The notes: generated by a model not told the origin, from the letters alone. Shown: positions 16,502 through 26,012, counted from the stretch's first letter. The stretch: 64,000 nucleotides of DNA from Ureibacillus yapensis (GCF_003515775.1 NZ_QWEI01000001.1:786106-850105), one strand, 5' to 3'. Numbers and translations: made by a program.

Positions 16502-19426
16502 ATGATTATGGGAATCTTCTTTAATAGAGCAAATGAACAAGAGAAGCAAGTTTTAGAAGTTGAGGGGGATTTTACTCCAGAAGTTTATGATCATATAAAT
16601 GCTGTTGTAAAATTGGATAAAAATGGTCTGCTAGTTTCTTATAATAAAGCTTTTGCAAAGCAATATGGTTATACTGAACAAGATTTTAAAGAGCCATTCT
16701 TTAATGTACTGTGTAAGAGGGATTCACTCAATTGCATACAATATCTCGAAAAAGCTTTGCTTGGAAAGACCGAGAAATTTAACACTTTAGGGGTCACAAA
16801 AAATGGCACTTTGATTGAAATTAATGTCACATTTATTCCAATCAAAGAGAAGAATACTATTAAGGATATTTATGTAATCATAAAAAATATCACTGAATAT
16901 CAAGATCAGAAGAAGGAACTTTCTCTAGTGCAAAAAAGGCTTGAAGTGTTCAACGATATTAAAGAGATCTGCAGTTTTTATTACGATGCCATTAATGATT
17001 TTCACTATTTTTCTAAGCAATTCGCTAGTATCTTTGGGGTTGATGAGGAAAGAACTTTTACTCCCTCTTTGAATTATGTTCTGCGTTTTATCCATCCCGA
17101 AGATAGTAGTCGAGTAAAAAATACAGTTCAAAACGGATTAAGAGAAAAAACTGGATATGAAATGGAATTTCGAATAATTAAAAAAGATAGAACTGTACGT
17201 CAAATTAAAGTTAAAACAGAAGTTTTTCTTAATAAAAAAGGAAACCTTGAGGGTCTTGTAGGATTCGTCCAGGATGTTACAGATTATGGAATTTCTGATG
17301 ATATATCAGAAAAAGAAAAACAAATTAAATTACTTTATGATAATTCAGATATAGGAATTTGGTCTTTTGATATGCTCACAGATAAATTCAACATTTCAAA
17401 GGGGATAGAGTATTTAGCTGGTTATACAAACGATGAAATTTATAATGGTTTTCAATGGCCTTCCATTATCCATCCTGAGGATTTACAGAAATTTATGGAT
17501 ATTATTAATTCGGCAACAGAAAGTATCATGCATCAATTCCGGATTATACATAAGAACGGTGGGATCCGGTGGGTACAGAATTATATAATCCCATCTTGGA
17601 ATAATAATGGGCAAATTGTTCGTCTTGATGGATTAATATCGGATATTACTGAACAAAAAGTGTTGGAAGAAAAGATTAAATACTTGGCTAATTACGATGT
17701 TTTGACAAAACTCCCCAATCGGAATATGTTCATTGAAAGGTTAAATCAAATAATAGATGAGTATGCTGACAGCAATAATCAATTTGCAGTCATAAAATTG
17801 AATATTGATGGTTTCAAGTATATCAATGATACTCTCGGCAATGAAGTTGGCGATGAGTTGTTAAAACAATTACCTATTCGCGCAACAAAACATTTAACGT
17901 CCCAAGATTTGCTTGCTCGTCGTGGTGAGGATCAGTTTATGATATTAGTTGACAAAATAAATTCGCTTGACGCTCTGAAAGAAATAGTCAAAAAGATAAA
18001 TGAATCCCTTAACAAACCATTCAATATAAAAGAGTATCAATTATATATCACTGTAAGTATTGGAATTTGTACCTACCCTGAAAATGGAGTAACTAGCTTG
18101 GAGCTATTAAGAAATGCAAGTTACGCATTACAAAATGCGAAAAAACGAGGGAAAAATAATTATCATATCCTCTCATATTCTAGTAGTATACAATCTTATA
18201 AAAACTATAGTATTGGAAGAGACTTGAAAAAAGCAGTAGAGAATAGGGAGATGGTTTTGTATTTTCAAACTCGAGTGGATGCCCATTCAAACCAAATCAT
18301 TAGTGCAGAAGCTCTTATCCGTTGGAATCATCCTGAGTGGGGCCTTATTTCTCCACATGAATTTCTTACAATTGCCGAAGAAAATGGCTTAATTACTGAG
18401 ATAGATGATTGGGTTTTAAATGAAGCTTGTAATCAAATAAAAAATTGGAAAGATAGGGGGATGCATCTTGTACCGATTTCAATTAATATTTCTGCAGTTC
18501 ATTTTTTGAAGCCAGATTGGCCTAGAAAAGTTGCCGAAATTATTAGAGATGTAGGAATTCATCCATCCGATATGGAATTTGAAATTACAGAAAGTACGAT
18601 ATTAAATGACTCGGAAATAGTTAAAAATTCAATATTAATGTTAAAAGAATTAGGAATTAAAATAGCTTTAGATGATTTTGGAAAAGGCTATTCTTCTCTT
18701 TCCTATTTAACTCAATATCCATTTGATGTGATTAAAATAGATAAATCATTTATACGAAACATGCACTATAGTGATCGAGATTTGCATCTTACAAAATCAA
18801 TTATTTATATGGCCAAAGGATTAAATGTAAGAGTAGTAGCAGAAGGTGTAGAAACGATTCAGCAATTAAAAATACTTCAACAAGAACAATGTCATGAAAT
18901 CCAAGGCTATTTATTTAGTCACCCGGTTCCCGTTAAAGAGTTTGAAGTACTTTTACAGAAAAAAGTATTATCGCCGATGGATCCTAAACAAAAAGCGAAA
19001 CAAAGCAAAAGAAAACATTATCGCATTAATTTACCTAGTCCGCTTGAGGCTGACATACTACTTGCATCAATTGCGGGTCGAGCTATGCAATTAGGGGTAT
19101 CAAAGGTATTGATTGAAGATATCAGTATTGGTGGTCTACGATTCGTATCTGATTTAAAGTTACCTATAAGAGGCGATGTGATTTACCGTTTTAAAACAGA
19201 AATTCTTGGACAAATCATTACTTTTAATGGGAGCATCGTTTGGAAAGAAGAAATAAATGAGGATTTAATGGAATATGGTATTAAGTTTATTCTTGAAGAA
19301 GATGAACAAGCTTCATTATCTACTCTTCTTAATTCTTTTAGTATTCTATTAAATAATAATACAAGTCTGCCACCATACAGGAAGGTAATTGTAGATAAAT
19401 ATCAATATTTTAATAATAAATTGTAA
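16502..19426 (+). CDS. PAS-GGDEF-EAL-PilZ c-di-GMP phosphodiesterase
   Basis: 974 aa from ATG 16502, which follows GGGGAGG (16490-16496); a TTG at 16469 would lengthen it but lacks a ribosome site. Three PAS-type sensor segments at about 25-135, 150-265 and 275-390; GGDEF at 395-560; EAL at 572-820; PilZ at 835-945. The GGDEF motif is degenerate (RRGEDQF, 473-479), so cyclase activity is unlikely and the domain may only bind GTP. The EAL domain keeps its metal and catalytic residues: Glu603 of EAL, Asn662, Glu694, Asp724-Asp725, Lys748, Glu781 and Gln801. PilZ keeps RKHYR (837-841) and DISIGG (873-878), the c-di-GMP contacts. I infer a cytoplasmic phosphodiesterase with product/substrate sensing by PilZ, opposing the cyclase encoded divergently. 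Confidence 0.92.
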   Translation: MIMGIFFNRANEQEKQVLEVEGDFTPEVYDHINAVVKLDKNGLLVSYNKAFAKQYGYTEQDFKEPFFNVLCKRDSLNCIQYLEKALLGKTEKFNTLGVTKNGTLIEINVTFIPIKEKNTIKDIYVIIKNITEYQDQKKELSLVQKRLEVFNDIKEICSFYYDAINDFHYFSKQFASIFGVDEERTFTPSLNYVLRFIHPEDSSRVKNTVQNGLREKTGYEMEFRIIKKDRTVRQIKVKTEVFLNKKGNLEGLVGFVQDVTDYGISDDISEKEKQIKLLYDNSDIGIWSFDMLTDKFNISKGIEYLAGYTNDEIYNGFQWPSIIHPEDLQKFMDIINSATESIMHQFRIIHKNGGIRWVQNYIIPSWNNNGQIVRLDGLISDITEQKVLEEKIKYLANYDVLTKLPNRNMFIERLNQIIDEYADSNNQFAVIKLNIDGFKYINDTLGNEVGDELLKQLPIRATKHLTSQDLLARRGEDQFMILVDKINSLDALKEIVKKINESLNKPFNIKEYQLYITVSIGICTYPENGVTSLELLRNASYALQNAKKRGKNNYHILSYSSSIQSYKNYSIGRDLKKAVENREMVLYFQTRVDAHSNQIISAEALIRWNHPEWGLISPHEFLTIAEENGLITEIDDWVLNEACNQIKNWKDRGMHLVPISINISAVHFLKPDWPRKVAEIIRDVGIHPSDMEFEITESTILNDSEIVKNSILMLKELGIKIALDDFGKGYSSLSYLTQYPFDVIKIDKSFIRNMHYSDRDLHLTKSIIYMAKGLNVRVVAEGVETIQQLKILQQEQCHEIQGYLFSHPVPVKEFEVLLQKKVLSPMDPKQKAKQSKRKHYRINLPSPLEADILLASIAGRAMQLGVSKVLIEDISIGGLRFVSDLKLPIRGDVIYRFKTEILGQIITFNGSIVWKEEINEDLMEYGIKFILEEDEQASLSTLLNSFSILLNNNTSLPPYRKVIVDKYQYFNNKL

Positions 19427-19501
19427 CTGTGAGGAATTTTCAAAATACATAAATAATATGAGCATTCCTTGCACCTGTGTAGTTAGTTGACAATTAAGGA
19501 T

Positions 19502-19609
19502 GTGGGGCGTATGAAATTTCGTTGTTGCTCGTCATTTGAAGTGTTGCTATAGAAGTTGCAGCTATGACGAACCACAAGAAACCGCGAATTGCTATTTCAA
19601 CACGCCCAC
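19502..19609 (+). ncRNA. Potentially structured RNA between the EAL and PAS genes
   Basis: Nested complementary segments: GTGGGGCGT (19502-19510) with ACGCCCAC (19602-19609), GAAAT (19513-19517) with ATTTC (19594-19598), and TCGTCAT (19529-19535) with ATGACGA (19564-19570). The whole folds as one long irregular hairpin inside a 339-base gap (19427-19765) that has no gene. It does not match a c-di-GMP riboswitch consensus that I can recall. Could be a structured leader of the PAS gene, a small RNA or a decayed element. Confidence 0.3.
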
Positions 19610-19765
19610 TTCTGCATTAGTTAATCTGTTGTGAGAAGAGTGCCTTCTAATAGGTTACAGAAAACGGGAAAAGAACTAACAACAAAAGTGAAACGTAAAA
19701 ACGGCTTAATAGGTAAAAAATTATGATTCCACCTAGCATTATTGAATTGAGGAGGCTAATACACA

Positions 19766-20113
19766 ATGATGTCCCTTAAAATCAAATGCAAAAATATTTG
19801 CACCTTCAAAAATAATGCACTTTATATCCTTGATGAAGATGGTTTCTTTTTGGAAGTAAAAGGGGCAACCGAAAAAATTTGTGGCTATTCTTCCTTTGAA
19901 TTATTGGGAAAGAGCGTTGCTCATTTGTTGCCCATGCTTGAAATTCCTAAAATTAGGGATTATATTAATCGAGTATTGCAAGGCCAAACACTCATATATC
20001 ATACTAAAGTGGTTCACAAAGACAGCCGAAAAATAGAGATTCAGGTAAAAGCCATGCCCATAAAAAAACAAGGAAAAGTAGTTGGGATTTACAGCTTGGT
20101 AAAACATCTTTAA
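19766..20113 (+). CDS. Stand-alone PAS domain protein
   Basis: 115 aa that is one PAS fold: ALYILDEDGFFLEVKGATEKICGY begins the domain, LLGKSVAHLLP is the central part, and the KDSRKIEIQVKAMPIK strand ends it. No output domain, membrane helix or signal peptide. Ribosome site GAGGAGG lies 9-10 bases before the ATG; a second ATG follows directly. Its position after the multi-PAS EAL protein suggests it is a partner or a domain split from a larger sensor. Ligand and partner are unknown. Confidence 0.8.
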   Translation: MMSLKIKCKNICTFKNNALYILDEDGFFLEVKGATEKICGYSSFELLGKSVAHLLPMLEIPKIRDYINRVLQGQTLIYHTKVVHKDSRKIEIQVKAMPIKKQGKVVGIYSLVKHL

Positions 20114-20171
20114 AGTAAAGAGATTAATTACCTAAAACATATTATTTTTGAACCGCAAGCACACAGAAAGG

Positions 20172-20232
20172 GGCATGAAGGGGGAAATTCACGGCATGAC
20201 CAGTCATCACGTGAATTTCTTTCCTTCATGCC
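20172..20232 (+). terminator. Very long terminator-like hairpin after the PAS gene
   Basis: GGCATGAAG plus the following bases (20172-20193) pair with 20210-20232 over about 20 bp, and the loop itself contains ATGAC/GTCAT. A pyrimidine-rich tract follows. Probably a terminator, though the T run is interrupted. The rest of the gap to 20470 holds only the promoter below. Confidence 0.5.
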
Positions 20233-20418
20233 TCTTCTTCTATATCGCGATTTGACAATAATCTATACTCAATGTTAAATTCGATTGCTATGTAGAGATA
20301 GTAGTAAAGAAACCTTATTGATTACATCAATACATCCTTTTTTTTGCAGAACCCAGCATTCTACACCGTTTCTCCAACTTCCCCCTCCTTCGAAAATTTC
20401 CTTCAGCATTCGCTTTTA

Positions 20419-20427
20419 TGGTATGAT
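20419..20427 (+). promoter_or_regulatory. Extended -10 promoter candidate of the wall-polysaccharide operon
   Basis: TGGTATGAT (20419-20427), an extended -10 element, about 43 bases before the tagA-like start codon. No good -35 box at 17 bases. Confidence 0.4.
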
Positions 20428-20469
20428 AGTTGGCAGTAAACAGGTAATAGAAATGAGGTTTAATTGTAA

Positions 20470-21210
20470 ATGAAGCAAGTGATGATAATGGGTATCCCTT
20501 TTTTACATATTGATCAGAAGGGCTTTGTTTCCTTATTAACAGAGCGCATTCAGCAGAAAGAAAAAACGTTTGTCATTACGGCGAATCCCGAAGTGGTGAT
20601 GAAAGCACAGGAAGAGCCGCAATTTATGGAATATGTCAAAAAAGCGACATACGTTTGCGCCGATGGAATTGGCGTTGTGAAAGCCGCGCAAATTCTCGGT
20701 GACCCGCTGCCTGAACGCGTAACGGGCTACGATTCAATGGTTCAGTTGCTTGAGATTGGCAACCAAAAACGCTTTAAAGTTTTCCTTCTAGGCGCCAAAA
20801 ACGAGACCCTTCAAAAAACGGTCGAAAACATCAATGCAACCTACCCAAACGTAGAAATCGTCGGATATCAAGACGGATATTTTGATTGGAATTCGAATGA
20901 TATCGCCGATCGCATTAACGAAACACAGCCTGATTTAGTTTTCGTCGCATTGGGCGTGCCGCGTCAGGAAAAATGGATTTCCGAGAACCTGGACAAGTTT
21001 AGCCATGGTGTTTTCATCGGTGTTGGCGGTTCATTTGATGTTATTGCTGGAACCGTCAAACGCGCACCGATTGTTTGGCAAAAATTGAATTTGGAATGGC
21101 TTTACCGATTGCTTTCCCAGCCAAGCCGCTTCGGCAGAATGCTTTCCTTGCCGCGCTTTGCCATCCAAGTATTCAAGTTAAAAGGTAAAGGCCAGGGGTC
21201 AACACGATGA
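20470..21210 (+). CDS. tagA: WecG/TagA/CpsF family glycosyltransferase
   Basis: 246 aa, typical for the family. Family marks: VITANPEVVMKAQ, ADGIGVVKAAQILG, ERVTGYD, a central VFLLGAKNETL Rossmann-like stretch and ALGVPRQEKWI. The enzymes transfer N-acetylmannosaminyl (or related) residues to lipid-linked GlcNAc, the second step of teichoic acid linkage-unit or secondary wall polysaccharide assembly at the inner membrane face. The gene opens an operon with a flippase (4-base overlap), a DUF5693 gene and csaB, so the product is probably the polysaccharide that anchors SLH proteins. The symbol denotes the family; true orthology to B. subtilis TagA is not proven. Confidence 0.85.
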   Translation: MKQVMIMGIPFLHIDQKGFVSLLTERIQQKEKTFVITANPEVVMKAQEEPQFMEYVKKATYVCADGIGVVKAAQILGDPLPERVTGYDSMVQLLEIGNQKRFKVFLLGAKNETLQKTVENINATYPNVEIVGYQDGYFDWNSNDIADRINETQPDLVFVALGVPRQEKWISENLDKFSHGVFIGVGGSFDVIAGTVKRAPIVWQKLNLEWLYRLLSQPSRFGRMLSLPRFAIQVFKLKGKGQGSTR

Positions 21211-22760
21211 GCCAGTCAACTTTTGTTAAAAGTACGATTATCCTGACCATTGCCACGCTCCTTTCCAAAGTTTTGGGCAGCATTTTCCGCATACCCCTGC
21301 AAAACATCGCGGGAGATGAAGTTCTTGGGATCTTCTCGCTCGTTTATCCGGTTTATATGGTGGCGCTTTACCTATCAGTAGCGGGCATTCCGCTTGCCAT
21401 CTCGAAGCTCATTGCGGAAGTTCGCACAAAAAATGAACCACATAAAATCAAGGAAATTTACTTTACCGCAAGCATTCTCGCTTTATGCTTTGGTGTTCTA
21501 AGCTTTGCGATTATCTTTGGGTTTTCATCGCAAATTGCGAATGCCTTGGGCGGACCTTCTACCGAAATTGCCTTAATCGTGGTGGCACTCACTTTACTCG
21601 TTGCTCCCTATATGGCCGTTTATCGAGGGTTCTTCCAAGGTTTTGGCAATATGCAGCCAACTGCGGTTTCCCAAGTAATCGAGCAGCTTGTTCGTGTGGT
21701 GTTAATCTTGGTGATTTCGTATATTTTGGTTTCGATGAACTATTCGAATGAAATCGTGGCCGGCGGGGTCATGGTCGGTTCTGTTATTGGTGCTCTTGCT
21801 TCCCTGCTCTATTTGCGTTTTCAATACACACGTTCGTCGCTCAAGGTGGCTACATCGAACAAATATACATTCGAAAACTTTAAATCGTGGAGTAAAGTTA
21901 TCCTAAAGATATCGATTCCGATTGCCATTGGCTCGGTGACCATGGCTTTGTTCAACTTTGTGGATTCTTTTACCGTTACATACGGCCTTAGAAGTGCGGG
22001 TGCACAAGCCGATGAAATTAATTCTTTATACGGGATATATGGTCGCGGGCTGACACTCGTGCAAATTGCAACTGTCTTCTCTTCCTCCATCATCCTCCCG
22101 CTTGTTCCTTTAATTACATCGAAATTAGCGGAGAATAATATAAGTGGGACAAGAGAAATTATTGAGCGAACGCACAACTTGACACATCTGATTTCGTGGC
22201 CGACTGCAATGGGTTTATTGGCATTGACTTTGCCATTAAACCTGGCGCTCTTTACAAACCTAGAGGGCAGCACGATGCTCGCGATTATTAACTTAAGTGC
22301 CGTCTTTACGTCCCTTACCATTTTGGGGACAGGCATTCTTCAGGGGATGAACTATGCGCGAACAGGGGCCTTCATCATTCTTGCCGGAGTGGTTGTCAAA
22401 GTGTTTTCCAACATTTCCTTCATCCGTATTTATGGATTAGATGGCGCCGCCTATTCTACCTTGTTTGTTTATTTATTAATCTTTATCGTGAATACTTACT
22501 TTATCTTTAAACATATCCGCTTTACCATTCTTAATGGCAAGATTGTAAAAATGATCATCTCTTCGATTATTATGGGTGCTGTCGTTGGATTGCCTACCCT
22601 TTGGTGGGATATCGCCTCTTGGTCGAGAGCGTTGGCAATGGGCTATATCCTTATTAGCATCGTTGTCGCCGCTGTGATTTATTTTGCGTTGCTGTGGGTG
22701 TCAAAAGCGATCAATAAACAAGATTTGAAACAACTGCCCGTGATTGGGAAGAAATTTTAA
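21207..22760 (+). CDS. MOP-superfamily polysaccharide flippase
   Basis: 517 aa with about 14 predicted membrane helices, as in SpoVB/YtgP/MurJ-like exporters. Conserved marks: N-terminal STIILTIATLLSKVLGSIFRIPL, VYPVYM, and VAPYMAVYRGFFQGFGNM. The start overlaps the tagA-like stop by ATGA, indicating coupling. Family members flip lipid-linked saccharides across the membrane. Here the likely load is secondary wall polysaccharide repeat, given the TagA-type and CsaB neighbours; B. anthracis csaA, beside csaB, is also described as an oligosaccharide-transporter-like membrane protein. The substrate is inferred. A lipid II flippase role cannot be excluded. Confidence 0.85.
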   Translation: MSQSTFVKSTIILTIATLLSKVLGSIFRIPLQNIAGDEVLGIFSLVYPVYMVALYLSVAGIPLAISKLIAEVRTKNEPHKIKEIYFTASILALCFGVLSFAIIFGFSSQIANALGGPSTEIALIVVALTLLVAPYMAVYRGFFQGFGNMQPTAVSQVIEQLVRVVLILVISYILVSMNYSNEIVAGGVMVGSVIGALASLLYLRFQYTRSSLKVATSNKYTFENFKSWSKVILKISIPIAIGSVTMALFNFVDSFTVTYGLRSAGAQADEINSLYGIYGRGLTLVQIATVFSSSIILPLVPLITSKLAENNISGTREIIERTHNLTHLISWPTAMGLLALTLPLNLALFTNLEGSTMLAIINLSAVFTSLTILGTGILQGMNYARTGAFIILAGVVVKVFSNISFIRIYGLDGAAYSTLFVYLLIFIVNTYFIFKHIRFTILNGKIVKMIISSIIMGAVVGLPTLWWDIASWSRALAMGYILISIVVAAVIYFALLWVSKAINKQDLKQLPVIGKKF

Positions 22761-22890
22761 CTTTATTCAGCTATCAAGAAATTCGAGTGAATTAAATTAA
22801 TAGCCTGCGGTGGATGCCACTGATTTTTAGAGGAGACTTTTCGAGTTTACTCTAAAAATTCTGGGCTCCAATAAACCAAGGCGTATTCGA
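22759..22890 (-). repeat. Dispersed intergenic repeat, copy B
   Basis: On the minus strand it begins TCGAATACGCCTTGG and ends AGCTGAATAAAGTT, the same ends as copies A (8722-8853) and C (38189-38374). Its middle (AAAAATCAGTGGCATCC..., then CCGCAGGCT) aligns with copy C (AAAAATCTGTTACATTC..., then CCGGAGGCT). It starts within the flippase stop codon and fills the gap before the DUF5693 gene, so it lies inside the presumed operon. Confidence 0.6.
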
Positions 22891-22914
22891 TAAAATGAGA
22901 GGAAGAACATTTTA

Positions 22915-24834
22915 ATGTTGAAATCAAAATGGCTGTGGGGTATTTTGCTCCTGGTTTTACTATTATCTTCACCCGGCATCATCAATAGGTGGCAAGCGGA
23001 AAGTGCAAATGACCGCTATGAAGTGATGATTCCGTTTAATGAAATTCTGACGGTTTCCAAGGAAAGCGATTATACAATCGATGAGCTTTTATCGATTTTG
23101 AAACAATCCGGTTTAATTTCGGTAAGTCTTGAGCCAAGTTCACTGGAAGACTTGGCAGATGAAAATATCGTCTCCCTATATGAAGAAAGAGAACTGGCCG
23201 ATGCTTTATTGTTCACGGATTATGAAGGCGCGGTGGATACGGAAAAAACCGGCTTTTATATTTCCGTGCCGGAAGAACGCATTTACCAAGAGTTCATCAC
23301 GTCCAACTTGACTGTGGAAAATGTCACGATTGCTGGAAAGCCTTTTTATTTCCTTGCAAGCTCGGATGATCTTTTCGAACTGGATACGCCTTTTGGTTAT
23401 AATGGCGCAACCATTAACCAACTCAAAGAGCTAGGGTTAAATGTTGTGCTTAGAACAGTAAACGATGACAGTGAAATTGTGAATGAGATGCTCGTGGAGC
23501 AACTCGTTTCGTTGAAGAATGAAGTTTCCCCGGTATTGCTTGGCGCTGGTACAGAAATGATCGGCTTTGGCGACGAAAACGAAAATATGAAAGACTTGAA
23601 AAAAAAGCTGCAGGAAGCCGGCTATTTCTTCTATACCATTGAAGGAAGCCCGCTGAAGGGTGAATATGAGTTTGCCAAAAGCAACCAATATAATGTAGTT
23701 CGATTGATTAGCATCAATGTAAATAAAGAGACTGATTTAACGGTTTCCGAGAGTATCGACCGCTCCACACGTGCCGTGAAAGAACGGAATATCAAGTCAA
23801 TCTTCTATCATTTGAGAACAACTGGAAATGCACAAGAGAATATCGACGAAGCCGTCAGCTACTTGACGGGTGTGCAAGAGAAAATGCCCGAACACTTTAC
23901 GTTGGGAACGCCAAAATTCTTTAACTCTATTTCCGTTCCTGCATGGGTGACAGCACTGGTTTTATTGGCAGGCATTTTATTTACGTACTTAATGACGGAA
24001 ACGATCAAAAATCAAAAGGTGCGTCTCGCTGCAGCAGGATTCATGGCGTTGATAGCGATTGCTTACTTTGTGTTAGACAAAGTGCTGTTCTTGCAAGCAT
24101 TCGCTTTGATCATTGCTGTGCTCACGCCGATTTATGCCGTTGTCAAATCGGCACATGGTTCTACGCGCATCCGCGATATTTTGGTTCAATATGTTAAAGC
24201 GATTGCGATTAGCTTGATCGGTATTTTCATCGTGATTGGCTTATTGAATGGAAACGGCTTTGTCACAGGATTTGAAGTGTTCAGAGGCGTTAAGCTTGTT
24301 TATGTGATTCCGATAGCCGGTATCGTGTTGTTCGCTTTATTCCAAATTTACGATATTACGAAAAATGGTTTCAAAGGTTCACTTAATACTTCTGTGAAAT
24401 TGTTGAATAAAGAAGTGAAGTATTGGCATTTGCTGGTACTGGCAATCGTTGCGGCAATCGGCATGTTCTATATCGGCCGAACTGGCAACGCAGGTACGGT
24501 AAGTGAATTCGAGTTGATGTTCAGACAATGGTTGGAAAACGTGTTGTATGTTCGACCTCGAACAAAAGAATTCTTGATCGGCTTCCCATTCTTCGTGTTG
24601 GCTCTGTATGTAATGGGCATCAATAAAAAATGGGGCACGATTTTACTGATTCCAGGCGTTATCGGATTTTTATCGATCATGAATACCTTCACGCACTTGC
24701 ATATCCCGGTATCAGTTTCGTTATTGCGGACACTTTATAGTACCGTACTTGGATTCTTGATTGGATTAGTGTTCATCTTCATCTTTAATCTGTTGGTGAA
24801 ATGGATGATGAAAGTAAAAATGAGGTGGTCTTAA
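22915..24834 (+). CDS. DUF5693 family membrane protein
   Basis: 639 aa. N-terminal membrane anchor or signal (residues 5-20), an extracytoplasmic region about 25-335, then eight or so predicted membrane helices from about 340 to 635. The family has no established function that I know; it is commonly found directly before csaB, as here, where its TAA overlaps the csaB ATG by one base. That pairing suggests a role in making, exporting or polymerising the pyruvylated wall polysaccharide. GAGAGG lies 12-13 bases before the ATG. C-terminal helices are Phe/Ile/Val-rich with few charges. Confidence 0.8.
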   Translation: MLKSKWLWGILLLVLLLSSPGIINRWQAESANDRYEVMIPFNEILTVSKESDYTIDELLSILKQSGLISVSLEPSSLEDLADENIVSLYEERELADALLFTDYEGAVDTEKTGFYISVPEERIYQEFITSNLTVENVTIAGKPFYFLASSDDLFELDTPFGYNGATINQLKELGLNVVLRTVNDDSEIVNEMLVEQLVSLKNEVSPVLLGAGTEMIGFGDENENMKDLKKKLQEAGYFFYTIEGSPLKGEYEFAKSNQYNVVRLISINVNKETDLTVSESIDRSTRAVKERNIKSIFYHLRTTGNAQENIDEAVSYLTGVQEKMPEHFTLGTPKFFNSISVPAWVTALVLLAGILFTYLMTETIKNQKVRLAAAGFMALIAIAYFVLDKVLFLQAFALIIAVLTPIYAVVKSAHGSTRIRDILVQYVKAIAISLIGIFIVIGLLNGNGFVTGFEVFRGVKLVYVIPIAGIVLFALFQIYDITKNGFKGSLNTSVKLLNKEVKYWHLLVLAIVAAIGMFYIGRTGNAGTVSEFELMFRQWLENVLYVRPRTKEFLIGFPFFVLALYVMGINKKWGTILLIPGVIGFLSIMNTFTHLHIPVSVSLLRTLYSTVLGFLIGLVFIFIFNLLVKWMMKVKMRWS

Positions 24835-25919
24835 TGCATGTAGTGTTATCTGGATATTACGGATTCGACAATGTTGGAGACGAGGCCATTCTCTTTTCGA
24901 TTATTCATGCCTTAAGAAAGCTGCATGATGGTATCGACATCACGGTACTCTCCAATAATCCGGAAGCTACCGAAAAAACATATGGCGTGCGCGCCGTGAA
25001 CCGCTGGAAATTAAAAAACATCAGCAATGTGTTGAAGCAAGCGGACGGCTTAATCAGCGGCGGCGGAAGCTTGCTGCAGGACCAAACCGGCATCAAATCA
25101 ATCCCTTACTACTCGGGGATTATGAGAATCGCCAAAATGCATAACATACCAGTGTTTGTTTATGCACAAGGTATGGGGCCAATCAATAAAGGCATCAGCA
25201 AGTTCATCGTTAGAAACACAATGAAAAAAGTTGACAGAATTACGGTTCGCGATGAGGATTCGAGAGCGTTGCTTCAAAACTTGGGCGTTCGAAAGTCAAT
25301 TGACATCGTGCCTGATCCCGTTTTGGGACTAGATGGCTCAACGTTTCAGAGCAAATGGCTTGAGAGTAGCTCTTTAACTACTGGCGGCTATATCACCGTG
25401 AGTGTTCGCGACTGGCCATCTCCTATTGATTTTAAGAAGAAAATTGCCGAAAGCTTGGACCAGCTAGCAAGCAGTGGCGAAAAAATCGTCTTTATTCCGA
25501 TGCACGGTGAACATGATTATAAAACGTCGGAAGAGCTCGCTAAGATGATGAAGGCGGAAAGCGTCATTGCCCCTTCTGATTTATCGATTGAGGAGAAAAT
25601 TGCGGTGATCGGCTATTCGAAATTACTGATAGGCATGAGACTGCATTCGTTAATTTTCTCCAGCATCTTTTATACACCGTTTATCGCCTTATCGTATGAT
25701 CCGAAAATCGATGCATTCGCCAATATCGTGGCGCAGCCGGTCATCGGCCATGTGGAAAAGGATAACTGGGATGCAGCGGTGCTAACTCAAAAAGCGAAAG
25801 ACATTCTGGCTAGTGAAGATGCAAAAGAACAACTGCAAAAGAAAGTGCAGCCGTTGCAAGCCAAAACGCTCAATACTGCAAAAATGGCATTGGAGCTTTT
25901 TGGACAAGCGAAGAAGTAA
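24834..25919 (+). CDS. csaB: Polysaccharide pyruvyl transferase CsaB
   Basis: 361 aa from ATG 24834, preceded by GAGGTGG and coupled to the previous gene; a longer frame from 24801 lacks support. Family marks: VLSGYYGFDNVGDEAIL at the N-terminus, LISGGGSLLQDQTG, VFVYAQGMGP, SVRDWPSP, and a C-terminal GMRLHSLIFSS with the conserved His. CsaB adds pyruvate from phosphoenolpyruvate as a ketal to the wall polysaccharide; the pyruvyl group is the ligand of SLH domains. This makes it the functional partner of the S-layer protein and the SLH hydrolases in the first 11 kb. The assignment is strong. Confidence 0.93.
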   Translation: MHVVLSGYYGFDNVGDEAILFSIIHALRKLHDGIDITVLSNNPEATEKTYGVRAVNRWKLKNISNVLKQADGLISGGGSLLQDQTGIKSIPYYSGIMRIAKMHNIPVFVYAQGMGPINKGISKFIVRNTMKKVDRITVRDEDSRALLQNLGVRKSIDIVPDPVLGLDGSTFQSKWLESSSLTTGGYITVSVRDWPSPIDFKKKIAESLDQLASSGEKIVFIPMHGEHDYKTSEELAKMMKAESVIAPSDLSIEEKIAVIGYSKLLIGMRLHSLIFSSIFYTPFIALSYDPKIDAFANIVAQPVIGHVEKDNWDAAVLTQKAKDILASEDAKEQLQKKVQPLQAKTLNTAKMALELFGQAKK

Positions 25920-25924
25920 TTTAG

Positions 25925-25954
25925 GAAAGGATCCTGTGGGGTCCTTTCTTTTTT
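25925..25954 (+). terminator. Terminator of the csaB operon
   Basis: GAAAGGATCC (25925-25934) pairs with GGTCCTTTC (to 25948), followed by TTTTTT. Confidence 0.75.
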
Positions 25955-26012
25955 GGTTTCGCATTAATTTAGAGGTGTTCGGTGAATGGGAAATTTGGTT
26001 GATAAAAAAGTT

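Noticed and set aside
19427-19765. c-di-GMP riboswitch before the PAS gene
   Set aside because: Tempting by context, but the conserved GEMM core sequences are not visible; listed only as a structured region.
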